Numbered from the stretch's first letter, positions 10,601 to 19,295 are shown. The stretch: DNA of 64,000 nucleotides from Emcibacter sp. (GCA_021741205.1 JAIOYI010000009.1:40397-104396); one strand, 5' to 3'. Numbers and translations are program-made. Notes: a model not told the origin generated them from the letters alone.

Positions 10601-10751
10601 CATTATTTTTGGCGTGTCTATTGCAACATTTTTCACCCTTTTTATTGTGCCTGTTGCCTATATTGTTATTGCCAAAAATTCGTCTTCACCTCAGGCTGTC
10701 AAAAAATTAAGGCTCGCAATCGAGAAAAAAATCTTTAATAAAGACTCTTAA
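7644..10751 (+). CDS. RND efflux transporter permease (HAE1/AcrB type)
   Basis: A 1035-residue inner-membrane pump of standard AcrB-like length. It begins with the family signature around DRPVFATVISLLL. The TM4 proton-relay motif is GLVVDDAILVLENIYRR with the paired Asp residues. Two halves, each of one TM plus a large periplasmic loop plus five TMs, are visible. It exports hydrophobic compounds using the proton gradient. It forms a two-gene operon with the adaptor; no TolC-like gene or local regulator is adjacent, so substrates cannot be named. Confidence 0.95.
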   Translation: MILSDTSVDRPVFATVISLLLVVFGIMSFKDLPLRQYPDINPPIVSVTTNYRGASAAIIESKITRLIEDRISGIEGIKTMSSDSQDGQSNITIEFKISRDIDDAANDVRQRISRLVNYLPEEAAPPEIYKVDTNDQPIMWLRLKSATMTGLELSDYARRFLVDKLSAVEGVARIRTVGQDYAMRIWLDRQQLAARNITTIDVEQTLRTENVELPAGRIESTEREFIVRMDRKYMTPHDFAELVIDKGDDGHLTKLSDISRVELGAEDYRSEMSGNGDLMVGLGIIKQSKGNTLEVTRAIKKEIRQINETLPSDASLSIVMDQSIFIEAAINEVYKTFAIAMFLVVLVIYLFLGSARAMFIPAITVPVSIIASFIFLNMAGYSINLLTLLALILSIGLVVDDAILVLENIYRRIDRGEPPLFAAYHGAREVGFAVIATTLVLIAVFVPIIFIEGETGRLFTEFAMAMAAAVGFSSIIALTLTPMLCSRLLKKEGSTNKFHDIGMTTLHAFERKYIAVLRRISKRPLLMMTSLIPIIGLAYGLFTILPSEFMPLEDQGRLFIMVKAPEGTSYNNMKHHMKNVENEMLDMMKNGEVINVLSRVPGFGVETAVNSGIGIVGLEEWSERKRTAQEISGELSQRLAKLTNVRAFVVMPRGISSGSGSPVQFVLQGNDYNELVRWRDAMIERAKDYPGLMGIDSDYESTKPQLLVDIDLVRAADLGVSMSSIGRTLETMLGSRKVTTYINHGEEYPVILEGIKDESQTPSDLTNIYVRSERSGQLIPLSNLVNLRETASPPNLMRFNRMRSITITANLNTGYSLGQALTFLEETSKEILPSHARFDLNGESKNFKDSGNSIYFVFTLAVITVFLVLAAQFESFRHPFVILLTVPFAMVGALLGLYLTGQTINIYSQIGLIMLIGLATKNGILIVEFTNQLRDQGVEFFESLFEASRKRLRPIIMTSLTTIMGSIALLMGSGAGSETRFVLGVVIIFGVSIATFFTLFIVPVAYIVIAKNSSSPQAVKKLRLAIEKKIFNKDS

Positions 10752-10841
10752 GCCTGAGAAATAACATCTAAAGATCAGCCCTTATCTTTAAAAAATTCAT
10801 AACCGATCAGGCGTTGTTTTTAAGACTTTAAAATGATACAA

Positions 10842-10881
10842 AAATATCCAATGTTTCAAATAAATATCCAATGTGTCAAAT
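10842..10881. repeat. Tandem 20-bp direct repeat upstream of paaX
   Basis: AAATATCCAATGTTTCAAAT (10842-10861) is followed immediately by a copy differing at one base, TTT to TGT (10862-10881). Two turns of helix per unit and a position just before the paaX start suggest an operator where a protein binds twice on one face of the DNA. No match to a known consensus is claimed. Confidence 0.7.
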
Positions 10882-10902
10882 AATTATAAAGCCCAAAAAT
10901 TC

Positions 10903-11827
10903 ATGAATATTAGCCAGCAACTCGAAAAATTGATTAAAGATTTTCAAGATCAGCAACCCCTAAGAGTAGGGTCACTGATTATTACCCTATATGGTGATTT
11001 ACTTGCTCCTCGGGGGGGGGGCTGTGTGGCTTGGCAGTATTATAAACATACTGGAACCACTGGGCATCAATGCCCGCCATGTCAGAACCGCTGTCTCAAG
11101 ATTAAACAAAGATAACTGGATCAGCCCCAATCAGATAGGTCGAAAAAGCTATTATAACATCACAATATCGGGGCAAAGGCGTTTTCAAAATGCCACCCCA
11201 CAAATTTATGACGGCTCAAGAAGCGACTGGGATCAAAAATGGACGCTTGTTATTCTACCTGACAACCAGAATATTAATAAAGATATAGCCATCAAAGAGT
11301 TGGGCTGGATCGGATTTGGTAAGATAGCCAAGGGAATAATGGCTCACCCCCTACCTGCTATGCTTTCTCTAGAGCGCACATTGGATTTACTAGCCATTCG
11401 GGATGATGTCATTATTTTGCATAAGGCCTCCCATGAACTCACCACATCTTCTGCTTTAGATGTCATGGTCAAGAGTTGCTGGAATCTGGAAGAATTGAGC
11501 CTAAAATATCGGAAATTTCTGGAAAGATTTAAGCCTCTTTATGACGCCTTATGCTTGGGCCCTCTCCCATCAGCAATGGATTGTGTATTAATACGTCTGT
11601 TGATGATTCATGAATATCGAAAAATTCTGCTTAAAGACCCAAGATTGCCCGATATATTAATGCCGCCCCATTGGGAAGGTAACAGCGCTTATCTGCTTTG
11701 TCGGGATATTTATCTTTTATTGTTGGAAAATTCTGAACATTATTTAAACTGTTCAATGGAAACAGAAACTGGCACCCTCCCTCCGTCGGATGCGGAATTC
11801 TATAGTAGGTTCGGTGGATTGAGATAA
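10903..11827 (+). CDS. paaX: PaaX-family repressor, frameshifted in a G10 run
   Basis: Two ORFs together make one PaaX protein. The first (from ATG 10903, MNISQQLEKL; GTG 10873 is also possible) reads SLIITLYGDLLAPRGG. The second, in another frame, continues GGAVWLGSIINILEPLGIN and then GRKSYYNITISGQRRF, the usual PaaX winged-helix and middle region. The frames meet at ten consecutive G at 11012-11021. Nine G would give an unbroken protein of about 307 residues, the family length. PaaX represses paa genes until phenylacetyl-CoA binds, and the paaA gene follows. The shift may be a real null mutation, a slippery switch or an assembly error. Confidence 0.85.
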
Positions 11828-11859
11828 AATACTTTTTATTCTCAATATGTTATTAAAAA

Positions 11860-11874
11860 TATCATTTTATGATA
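11860..11874. promoter_or_regulatory. Perfect palindrome TATCAT-TTT-ATGATA before paaA
   Basis: A 6-bp perfect dyad with a 3-bp centre, 93 bp upstream of the paaA start in the paaX-paaA gap. It is a candidate regulator site for the paa operon. In AT-rich DNA such a dyad can arise by chance, so support is moderate. Confidence 0.35.
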
Positions 11875-11966
11875 CATTTTTTATTGATTTTCTATTTTTT
11901 TTGTTACATATTACATTTATTACAGATATTAAATAATTTCCCCTTAATTTAATGAAAGAGGATCCC

Positions 11967-12959
11967 ATGTACGGCGACACATCAATACAAAAGCCCATCG
12001 AAATCGTTGAACCAACCTCCAAAGAAATGGCAAAATTAGAAGAGCTTTTCCAACAGAAAATAGAGGATGACATCAAAATTGAACCACAGGAGTGGATGCC
12101 AGAAGCTTACCGTAAAACACTGGTTCGACAAATGTCCCAACATGCCCATTCCGAAGTAATCGGCATGCAGCCTGAAGGCAACTGGATCACCCGTGCACCT
12201 TCCTTGCGCCGTAAGGTTATTTTACTTGCCAAGGTTCAAGATGAAGGCGGTCACGGGCTATATATATATTCTGCGGCGGAAACATTGGGAACGTCACGAG
12301 CAGAAATGATTGAACAATTACAAACTGGCAAAGCCAAATATTCCTCAATTTTCAACTATCCTGCCCTAACTTGGGCGGATATGGGAACCATTGGCTGGCT
12401 TGTAGACGGTGCGGCGATCACCAATCAGGTTGCCCTGTCCCGCTGTTCTTATGGTCCCTATTCACGGGCCATGATTCGTATCTGTAAAGAGGAAAGCTTC
12501 CACCAACGTCAGGGCTACGAACTTTTGCTAAGCCTGTCTCGTGGTACACAGGAACAAAAAGAAATGCTTCAGGAATCTGTCAATCGCTTCTGGTGGCCTT
12601 CTCTTATGATGTTTGGTCCCAATGACAGTGACTCCCCCCATTCCGCCCAATCCATGAAATGGAAAATCAAACGCAAATCCAATGATCAACTGCGTCAGGA
12701 ATTTGTTGATGCCACCGTACCACAAGCCGATTTTCTTGGTATTACGCTACCTGATCCCGATCTTAAATGGAACGAGGAACGTGGTCATTATGATTACGGC
12801 GATATTGACTGGGAAGAATTCAACAATGTTGTCAAAGGCAATGGCCCCTGCAACAAACAGCGTGTCGCAAACCATGTTAAGGCTCATGAAGAGGGTGCAT
12901 GGGTTCGAGAAGCCGCTGCAGCATATGCTGAAAAACAACAGAAAAAACAAGTTGCCTAA
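11967..12959 (+). CDS. paaA: 1,2-phenylacetyl-CoA epoxidase, catalytic subunit PaaA
   Basis: Ferritin-like di-iron subunit that epoxidises the ring of phenylacetyl-CoA with O2. Start at ATG 11967 is preferred over 11952, because the upstream ATG lies inside the ribosome site (AAAGAGGA); this gives 330 residues, the family length. Di-iron ligand regions are visible in [11 protein letters not shown] and in [12 protein letters not shown]. Followed by paaB, C, D and E at short distances, forming a complete epoxidase operon. Confidence 0.96.
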   Translation: MYGDTSIQKPIEIVEPTSKEMAKLEELFQQKIEDDIKIEPQEWMPEAYRKTLVRQMSQHAHSEVIGMQPEGNWITRAPSLRRKVILLAKVQDEGGHGLYIYSAAETLGTSRAEMIEQLQTGKAKYSSIFNYPALTWADMGTIGWLVDGAAITNQVALSRCSYGPYSRAMIRICKEESFHQRQGYELLLSLSRGTQEQKEMLQESVNRFWWPSLMMFGPNDSDSPHSAQSMKWKIKRKSNDQLRQEFVDATVPQADFLGITLPDPDLKWNEERGHYDYGDIDWEEFNNVVKGNGPCNKQRVANHVKAHEEGAWVREAAAAYAEKQQKKQVA

Positions 12960-12979
12960 TTCAACAAGGATTATATGAA

Positions 12980-13285
12980 ATGACTGAAGAAAAAAACACA
13001 ACCAATAAAGAATGGCCGCTTTGGGAAGTATTTATCCGTAGCAAAGCAGGTCTTGATCATAAACATTGCGGCAGTGTTCATGCCAGTGATGCTGAGATGG
13101 CTCTGGAATCTGCGCGCGATGTCTATACTCGCCGCAGCGAAGGCATCAGCATATGGGTTGTCCCCTCAAACGCTATTACGGCCTCAAAACCCGAAGATAA
13201 GGAAAGCCTGTTTGAACCGGCTGATAATAAAATTTATCGTCATCCAACCTTTTATGACATCCCCAAAGAAGTGGGTAAAATGTAA
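12980..13285 (+). CDS. paaB: Phenylacetyl-CoA epoxidase subunit PaaB
   Basis: A 101-residue protein with the PaaB opening WPLWEVFIRSKAGLDHKHCGSVHA and the typical YRHPTFYDIP end. PaaB bridges the PaaAC heterodimers in the epoxidase complex. It lies 20 bp after paaA with AACAAGGA as ribosome site. Confidence 0.96.
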   Translation: MTEEKNTTNKEWPLWEVFIRSKAGLDHKHCGSVHASDAEMALESARDVYTRRSEGISIWVVPSNAITASKPEDKESLFEPADNKIYRHPTFYDIPKEVGKM

Positions 13286-13325
13286 TTGTTCACAATATTC
13301 TCGATGAATATTACAGGAGTATAAA

Positions 13326-14114
13326 ATGACTGAAACAGCGAAAAATACAGACCTAACCAAAAAGCAGGCACTTGTTCAATATGCCGCACAAATTGGTGAT
13401 AATGGACTGATTATCGGCCACCGTATGTCCGAATGGTGTTTTAAGGCGCCGTCCATTGAAATGGAAATGGCCTTAATGAATAGTGCGCTAGACCTGATCG
13501 GACAGGCGCGCGAACTTTATACCTATGCGGGCGTTGCGGGCGGCGAAGGAAAGACCGAAGATGACTTTGCCTATCTTCGTGATGAAGAGGATTTTCGTAA
13601 TCTGCTGCTCGCAGAAATGCCAAATGGTGATTGGGGCGATACCATTGTTCGTCTTTTTTTCATGAGTGCTTATAATAAACTATTTTATACAGCTCTTGCC
13701 AAATCCACCGATAAGGAACTTGCGGCCATTGGGGAAAAATCCCTGAAAGAAGTTACCTACCATCTGCGCTTTAGCAGTGAATGGCTTATTCGCCTTGGCG
13801 ATGGCACAGAAGAAAGCCATAACCGAGTACAAAAATCCATTGATAATTTATGGGCCTTTACGGGTGAATTATTCACCATGAATGAGGTGGAAAATATACT
13901 ACTGGACGATGGTATTTCCGTTGATGTGACAAGCTTAAGACCTGCATGGGACAAGATTGTTTCAGACGTTCTGACCCAGGCAACTCTTGTTAAACCCCAA
14001 AATGATTGGGCACAACTTGGCGGAAAATCCGAAGGCCGACATACAGAGTATATGGGTTATATTATTGCAGAAATGCAATATATGCAGCGTCGTTACCCCG
14101 GATGTGAGTGGTAG
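13326..14114 (+). CDS. paaC: Phenylacetyl-CoA epoxidase structural subunit PaaC
   Basis: A 262-residue ferritin-like protein with GDNGLIIGHRMSEWC near the N-terminus and a C-terminus MQRRYPGCEW typical of PaaC. It pairs with PaaA but has no working di-iron centre. Ribosome site CAGGAG; 40 bp after paaB. Confidence 0.95.
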   Translation: MTETAKNTDLTKKQALVQYAAQIGDNGLIIGHRMSEWCFKAPSIEMEMALMNSALDLIGQARELYTYAGVAGGEGKTEDDFAYLRDEEDFRNLLLAEMPNGDWGDTIVRLFFMSAYNKLFYTALAKSTDKELAAIGEKSLKEVTYHLRFSSEWLIRLGDGTEESHNRVQKSIDNLWAFTGELFTMNEVENILLDDGISVDVTSLRPAWDKIVSDVLTQATLVKPQNDWAQLGGKSEGRHTEYMGYIIAEMQYMQRRYPGCEW

Positions 14115-14118
14115 AATT

Positions 14119-14625
14119 TTGACCGCATCTAATAAAAAAAATGATCCCGCAGAAATTTGGGCAATCCTTGAAGAGGTCAAGGATCCCGAAATTCCTGTGT
14201 TATCCATTGTTGATCTTGGCATTGCCCGTGAAGCAAAGTTCACAGAAGGCGGACAGCTTGAAATTGTGATCTCTCCCACATATTCTGGCTGCCCTGCCAT
14301 GTATATGCTTGAAGAACAGATCAATGAAACCCTTCATAATCACGGGTTTTCTGATGTCCTTATCACAACCAAGCTATCTCCTGCTTGGACAACGGACTGG
14401 ATGACGGAACAGGGACGTAAAAAACTTGAAGCTTACGGCATTGCTCCGCCCGAAAAATCGTCCCAAAATAAAAGCGTTTTATTCGGCGGTCAAAAACAAG
14501 TATCCTGCCCCAAGTGCAAATCAGATCATACAGAACAAATCAGTGAATTTGGCTCCACAGCCTGTAAGGCACTGTATCGTTGTCTTGACTGTTTGGAACC
14601 TTTCGATTATTTCAAGTGTATATAA
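14119..14625 (+). CDS. paaD: Phenylacetate degradation protein PaaD (MIP18/DUF59 plus zinc-binding tail)
   Basis: Homology begins at LTASNKKNDPAEIW; the upstream residues in the ORF track overlap paaC in another frame. The likely start is TTG 14119, four bases after the paaC stop; GTG 14104 is an alternative. The N-terminal DUF59 domain contains VKDPEIPVLSIVDLG and SPTYSGCPAM. The C-terminus has two CxxC pairs (CPKC, CLDC). PaaD is thought to help mature the Fe-S cluster of the epoxidase system. Confidence 0.9.
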   Translation: MTASNKKNDPAEIWAILEEVKDPEIPVLSIVDLGIAREAKFTEGGQLEIVISPTYSGCPAMYMLEEQINETLHNHGFSDVLITTKLSPAWTTDWMTEQGRKKLEAYGIAPPEKSSQNKSVLFGGQKQVSCPKCKSDHTEQISEFGSTACKALYRCLDCLEPFDYFKCI

Positions 14626-14650
14626 ATTAAGTTTCAGGATAACAAAGACC

Positions 14651-15733
14651 ATGCCCGTATTTCATTCGCTCAAAATTTCAAATATTCGACAGGAAACTGA
14701 TGACACGGTCTCTATTGCCTTTGAGGTACCCAAAAACCTCCATGAAGAATATCAATATAATGCGGGACAATATCTTACCCTAAAAACCATCATTGACGGC
14801 AAGGATACCAGACGATCCTATTCCATCTGTAGCGGACTTTTTGATGATGAATTACGGGTTGCCATCAAAAAAATCAAAGGTGGGTTGTTTTCTTGTTTTG
14901 CCAATGAACAATTAAAAGAGGGTGATAACCTAGATGTCATGACGCCAATGGGTAATTTTTTTACCCATTTGGATAAAAATCATGAAAAACATTATGTGGG
15001 CTTTGCCGCGGGAAGCGGCATTACCCCGCTGATCTCCATTATTCGTACGATCCTCGCCTATGAGCCAAAAAGCACCTTTACCCTGACATATGGTAATAAA
15101 AACCGCAAGTCCATCATCTTCCGTGAAGACCTCATTGATTTAAAAAACAGCTATATCAGTCGCTTTAACATGATCAATATCCTCTCCCGCGAGGATCAGG
15201 AAATTGACCTTTTCTCGGGTCGTATCACTGGCGAAAAAGCGCGTGAAATTATGGGCAAACTGATCCCTGCTAGTGGGGCCAATGAAATTTATCTTTGCGG
15301 CCCAGAAGACATGATCAATGATGTGTCCGATACCCTGCAAAATATGAATATTCCAAAGAAAAATATTCATTTTGAACTATTCACCTCACCCACTGCAACA
15401 CAAGGCGAAAAACAGGAAGCAAGCGAAGAAAAGTCTGACCTCTCTGGCAAAATGAGCCATGTGACCGTCATTGTGGACGGCGATGAATTTAATTTTGATC
15501 TGGATATGGGCGGAGATAGCGTTCTTGACGCCGCCATGGAACAGGGGGCTGACCTTCCCTTTGCCTGTAAGGGTGGCGTTTGCTGTACTTGCCGTGCAAA
15601 GCTGATCGAGGGTAAAGTTTCCATGGAAACCAATTATTCCCTTGAGGAAGAGGAAGTCAACCAAGGCTTTATTCTAACCTGCCAATCCCATCCACTGACC
15701 GAAAAGATTGTTGTGGATTTTGATCATCGCTAA
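14651..15733 (+). CDS. paaE: Phenylacetyl-CoA epoxidase reductase PaaE
   Basis: Start at ATG 14651 (MPVFHSLKISN) behind CAGGATAA; the longer ORF-track start lies inside paaD. The 360-residue protein has an FAD-binding domain (RRSYSICSG), an NADP-binding domain (AGSGITPLISIIRT) and a C-terminal plant-type [2Fe-2S] ferredoxin domain with CKGGVCCTC and a distal Cys in LTCQSHP. It passes electrons from NADPH to PaaA. Last paa gene here; the CoA ligase and lower-pathway genes (paaK, G, Z, F, H, J) are not in the window. Confidence 0.95.
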   Translation: MPVFHSLKISNIRQETDDTVSIAFEVPKNLHEEYQYNAGQYLTLKTIIDGKDTRRSYSICSGLFDDELRVAIKKIKGGLFSCFANEQLKEGDNLDVMTPMGNFFTHLDKNHEKHYVGFAAGSGITPLISIIRTILAYEPKSTFTLTYGNKNRKSIIFREDLIDLKNSYISRFNMINILSREDQEIDLFSGRITGEKAREIMGKLIPASGANEIYLCGPEDMINDVSDTLQNMNIPKKNIHFELFTSPTATQGEKQEASEEKSDLSGKMSHVTVIVDGDEFNFDLDMGGDSVLDAAMEQGADLPFACKGGVCCTCRAKLIEGKVSMETNYSLEEEEVNQGFILTCQSHPLTEKIVVDFDHR

Positions 15734-15831
15734 TCTATTTTTTGATGAGACTATTGAGAAGTTCTGTATAGTGGTTTAAGATTATCTCTATTATTAAACC
15801 CCATCCTAACTACTCGGAATATTGTAACAAT

Positions 15832-16530
15832 ATGTCACTTGGACTTGCCCATAGAAAAGAACTTCAAAAACGTCGAAACCAAAGATTTTGGCTGATTATT
15901 AAAATTATTTTCTTTCTCACCATCTTTATCGGCAGTAGCTACTTAGCCTTCGATACAGGACAGAAAATTGCCCTTCGCAACGTAGAGTATAGTCAGGAGC
16001 AGTTTAACCAACAGGCGACAGAGCTGGATAACATGCGTATTCAACTCGGTAACACAGAAGCCGCCCTCAATAAAATGCAGAAAATCCTACCAACATCTGA
16101 AATACAGGATCTTTTAAACGTCATTAATCAAAAAGCCGCCAATGGAATTGGTTTTGAAAGAATGTCAGCCCTCATTGCGGGCATGACCAAAGACGGAAAA
16201 TGTGATGATCAGATCCAATCCAAAAGATTTATTGTCTCAACCCCTATTTCCCAACATCAGGAAAGTGCAGCAAGCTTCTATAGAGGTCTCGTTACAGTCA
16301 TCGGCAAAGGCAGCCCCACGCTCAATGAACAGGGCAATCCAGAATCCTGGTTTGATCCAGAAAAACCCGTCACTGTAAGTTTTACCCTGCCAGGCGGTGA
16401 AAAGCAGGAAACAGATGGAATATTGCCGCTTTATCACAGCGTTATTGTAAAGGATAAAGAATATCGTTTTACCATTATTAATGGACAAAGATCTTTTGCG
16501 GAAATCACCGTCATTAGCTGCGATTTATAA
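15832..16530 (+). CDS. Uncharacterised single-pass membrane protein with coiled coil
   Basis: A 232-residue protein with a basic N-terminus (RKELQKRRNQR), one transmembrane helix (about residues 24-44, IIKIIFFLTIFIGSSYLAF), a coiled coil (about 55-90, QATELDNMRIQLGNTEAALNK) and a C-terminal probably beta-rich domain with two Cys (GKC and SCDL). I do not recognise a named family. The topology suggests a cytoplasmic basic tail and a periplasmic domain. It is 14 bp upstream of the aminopeptidase gene. Confidence 0.8.
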   Translation: MSLGLAHRKELQKRRNQRFWLIIKIIFFLTIFIGSSYLAFDTGQKIALRNVEYSQEQFNQQATELDNMRIQLGNTEAALNKMQKILPTSEIQDLLNVINQKAANGIGFERMSALIAGMTKDGKCDDQIQSKRFIVSTPISQHQESAASFYRGLVTVIGKGSPTLNEQGNPESWFDPEKPVTVSFTLPGGEKQETDGILPLYHSVIVKDKEYRFTIINGQRSFAEITVISCDL

Positions 16531-16543
16531 TGGAAAAAACAAT

Positions 16544-17965
16544 ATGATATTACGAAACAATGCGGCGTCATATCTCACCTCTGTTGATTATGACAAAGCC
16601 ATTCCCATTCATATTATATCACCTGATACTATAGAACAATGGATAGAAACCCTTGATCCTCTACAATCAAAATGGGTGAGGAACAATCACTTTAAAGCTG
16701 ATAAAAATGAAATTTTGACCCTGAGCAACGTTGATGGCGACATTTCTGCTGTGGCGATGGGGATAGGGGCAAATGATGAGAATTTTTTAAGCGTCTCCAC
16801 CGACCCTTGGCTTCTTGCGCCCTTGATAAAAAAAATACCCCAAGGGACTTATCGCCTTGTGGGTGAGGAAAATATGAAACTTCCCGCCATTGGTTGGGCA
16901 CTTGCTCAATATCAATTTGACCGTTATATGAACAAAAAAAGTGATCAGCGCCTCTTACTTGCTCTCCAGGACGAGCAACAAAAAGCAGAAGCTGAAACCA
17001 TAATCAATGCCATTATTCTGGTACGGGATTTAATCAATACCCCCACCTGTGATATGGGGCCAAGTCATCTATCAGATGTCACGAAAGAACTTGCCGCTTG
17101 TTATGGAGCCACATTCACTGAAACCGTTGGTGATGATCTTTTAATCAAAGGTTATAACAGCATTCATGCCGTAGGCAAGGCCGCATCAAACCAGCCCCGA
17201 TTATTAGATATGACATGGGGACGCCTTGATGCGCCAAAAATTACCTTGGTGGGAAAGGGCGTGTGTTTTGATACGGGCGGACTGGATATAAAGTCATCTT
17301 CTGGCATGCGGATCATGAAAAAAGATATGGGGGGAGCGGCACATACGCTCGGTCTTGCAAAAATTATTATGGAAAAAGAACTTGATGTGCGCCTGCGTCT
17401 TCTTATTCCTGCAGTTGAAAATAATATTGCGGGCAATGCCTTTAGACCAGGGGATATCATAAGAACCTATAAGGGAACAACGGTAGAGGTGGATAATACA
17501 GATGCCGAGGGCAGGCTTGTTTTGTGTGATGCCTTGGCCTTGGCGTCTGAGGAGAACCCAGAACTTATCCTTGATTTTGCAACCTTAACAGGGGCGGCGC
17601 GGGTTGCCATGGGCCCAACCATTGTACCCTTTTTCACAGACGGGGACGATATAGCAGCAAATCTTGATCACGCTTCTCGCACAGAAAATGATCCTTTATG
17701 GCGCATGCCTCTTTATACGCCCTATATGCCGCAGCTTAAATCAAATTCTGCCGACCTGAGCAATATGGGATCAGGACCCTTTGGCGGGGCAATTATAGCA
17801 GCACTTTTCTTGAAACATTTTATCAAAGAGCCAAAAAAATGGGTTCACTTTGACGTCTATGCATGGAATATGAATGATCAGCCTGGTCGCCCTCAAGGGG
17901 GAGAGGCTATGGCACTCAGAGCCGTTTATGCCTACCTCCATGATAGATTTAGCAAGAAACCTTAA
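16544..17965 (+). CDS. M17 leucyl aminopeptidase family protein
   Basis: Start ATG 16544 is preferred, since the ORF-track start lies 50 bp inside the previous gene; this gives 473 residues. The catalytic domain has the M17 signature NTDAEGRL, preceded by the metal-binding stretch GKGVCFDTGG and the MKKDMGG segment. M17 enzymes are two-metal aminopeptidases that recycle peptides in the cytoplasm. The N-terminal domain is divergent from PepA, matching the shorter alphaproteobacterial group. Confidence 0.93.
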   Translation: MILRNNAASYLTSVDYDKAIPIHIISPDTIEQWIETLDPLQSKWVRNNHFKADKNEILTLSNVDGDISAVAMGIGANDENFLSVSTDPWLLAPLIKKIPQGTYRLVGEENMKLPAIGWALAQYQFDRYMNKKSDQRLLLALQDEQQKAEAETIINAIILVRDLINTPTCDMGPSHLSDVTKELAACYGATFTETVGDDLLIKGYNSIHAVGKAASNQPRLLDMTWGRLDAPKITLVGKGVCFDTGGLDIKSSSGMRIMKKDMGGAAHTLGLAKIIMEKELDVRLRLLIPAVENNIAGNAFRPGDIIRTYKGTTVEVDNTDAEGRLVLCDALALASEENPELILDFATLTGAARVAMGPTIVPFFTDGDDIAANLDHASRTENDPLWRMPLYTPYMPQLKSNSADLSNMGSGPFGGAIIAALFLKHFIKEPKKWVHFDVYAWNMNDQPGRPQGGEAMALRAVYAYLHDRFSKKP

Positions 17966-18045
17966 TAATAAAAGTTGCAGAAAAGAAATATTAGAGGCAC
18001 TATTCACCAAGCGAGAATATAGAAGATGAAAAAATAGGGCAGAGT

Positions 18046-18408
18046 ATGGACATAGATTTAGGTGGACATAATGGGTTAAAGCTGTGGATGCAAACGCTCA
18101 CCGACACCGTCAAATCAAAACAGATTGATCTGACATCTAGGCAGTTTGCACTACTGCTTAGAATTTATCTAGAACCTGCTCCCCATACTGTCCGTGGACT
18201 TGCAAAATCACTTAATGTGTCCAAACCTGTTATTACCAGAGCCGTTGATATGTTAAGTGGTATCGGTCTTGTTAAACGTATAAAAGATGAAACAGACAAA
18301 AGAAATGTCCTCATTCAGCGCACCGTAAAGGGTGCGGTTTTTTTAACAGACTTTGCAGGAACAATGGAAAGTGCGAATAACAGCATTAACATGACTGAAA
18401 ATAATTGA
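18046..18408 (+). CDS. MarR-like winged-helix regulator
   Basis: A 120-residue protein. The DNA-binding domain is clear: SRQFALLLRIYLEPAPHTVRGLAKSL, recognition helix region VSKPVITRAVDMLSGIGLV and wing KDETDKRNVLI. It ends with a short helical tail. MarR proteins are usually dimeric repressors responding to small molecules. It sits between an aminopeptidase gene and a cell-wall peptidase gene; its target is unknown. Confidence 0.82.
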   Translation: MDIDLGGHNGLKLWMQTLTDTVKSKQIDLTSRQFALLLRIYLEPAPHTVRGLAKSLNVSKPVITRAVDMLSGIGLVKRIKDETDKRNVLIQRTVKGAVFLTDFAGTMESANNSINMTENN

Positions 18409-18437
18409 CCATAAGTTATATAATCAGGGGATAAATC

Positions 18438-19295
18438 ATACCAAACCAAATACCAGATCCGCGTATAACACCCGCACGAAAAGATCTTGCCGCCTCTCAT
18501 CTCAAAGGCCATATAAAAGCTGATCGTTACTGTGATGGAACGCCCTATCAAACCGTCCACGGCTTGACTAATCTTTACAGCAAAACGGATAACCAGTCCC
18601 CTCTATCCTCTCAACTTCTTTATGGTGAAGAATTTATCGTATATGATATTAAAGAAGGATGGGCATGGGGACAGGCCACAAAAGACAGTTATGTTGGATA
18701 TTGCAGAGCAGATGCCTTAAGTCCTGATTTATTCAAAACAACCCATCATATGACTAATCTTTCCAGTCATATCTTCAAAGAACCAAGCCCCAAAAGTCCT
18801 TCTCAAGGGCAGGTTTATATGATGTCGAACCTATCCGTACTCAACGAAACCCCAACGGATGGCTTTGTCCAGCTTGCTGATGGAAACTGGATATTTGCCC
18901 CTCATATCAGTAAAATATATGGCAATAATCCCGCATCAGAGGCCTTAAAATTTTTGTATACTCCTTATTTATGGGGTGGAAATTCTTGTAGCGGCATTGA
19001 TTGTTCTGGGCTTGTGCAAATTGCCTTTGCCGCCGCGGGTATTTCACTTCCCCGTGATACTAACCTGCAGGAAAACGCCTTAGGTACCATACTCTCCGAT
19101 GACGACACACCACAACAAGGCGATCTCGCTTTTTTTCCAGGTCATGTGGGCATTATGTTAGATGATATGCATCTTTTACATGCTAATGCCCATCATATGC
19201 GGGTGAGCATTGACCCCCTCAGAGAAGTGATCGATATTGTAAGTTTCCAAACAGATAAACCGCCCTTAAGCTTTATCAAAAGAATTATACCATAA
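18438..19295 (+). CDS. C40 (NlpC/P60) peptidase with SH3-like domains; start codon atypical
   Basis: The catalytic domain has Cys189 (numbered from 18438) in GIDCSGLVQIAF and His in FFPGHVGIML, as in cell-wall gamma-D-glutamyl-diaminopimelate endopeptidases. Upstream SH3-like parts include LLYGEEFIVYDIKEGWAWGQ. The ORF track starts at TTG 18564, but the reading frame upstream encodes PDPRITPARKDLAASHLKG, which matches the usual N-terminus of this alphaproteobacterial family. No ATG, GTG, TTG or CTG lies between the in-frame stop at 18432 and 18564. ATA at 18438 (or ATC 18435) follows AGGGG at ideal spacing, so a non-AUG start is likely. Confidence 0.8.
   Translation: MPNQIPDPRITPARKDLAASHLKGHIKADRYCDGTPYQTVHGLTNLYSKTDNQSPLSSQLLYGEEFIVYDIKEGWAWGQATKDSYVGYCRADALSPDLFKTTHHMTNLSSHIFKEPSPKSPSQGQVYMMSNLSVLNETPTDGFVQLADGNWIFAPHISKIYGNNPASEALKFLYTPYLWGGNSCSGIDCSGLVQIAFAAAGISLPRDTNLQENALGTILSDDDTPQQGDLAFFPGHVGIMLDDMHLLHANAHHMRVSIDPLREVIDIVSFQTDKPPLSFIKRIIP

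Noticed and set aside
14426-14650. N-terminal extension of PaaE in the ORF track
   Set aside because: It lies inside paaD; PaaE homology starts at ATG 14651 behind a ribosome site.
16481-16543. Upstream start for the M17 aminopeptidase
   Set aside because: It sits within the preceding gene; ATG 16544 gives the expected length.
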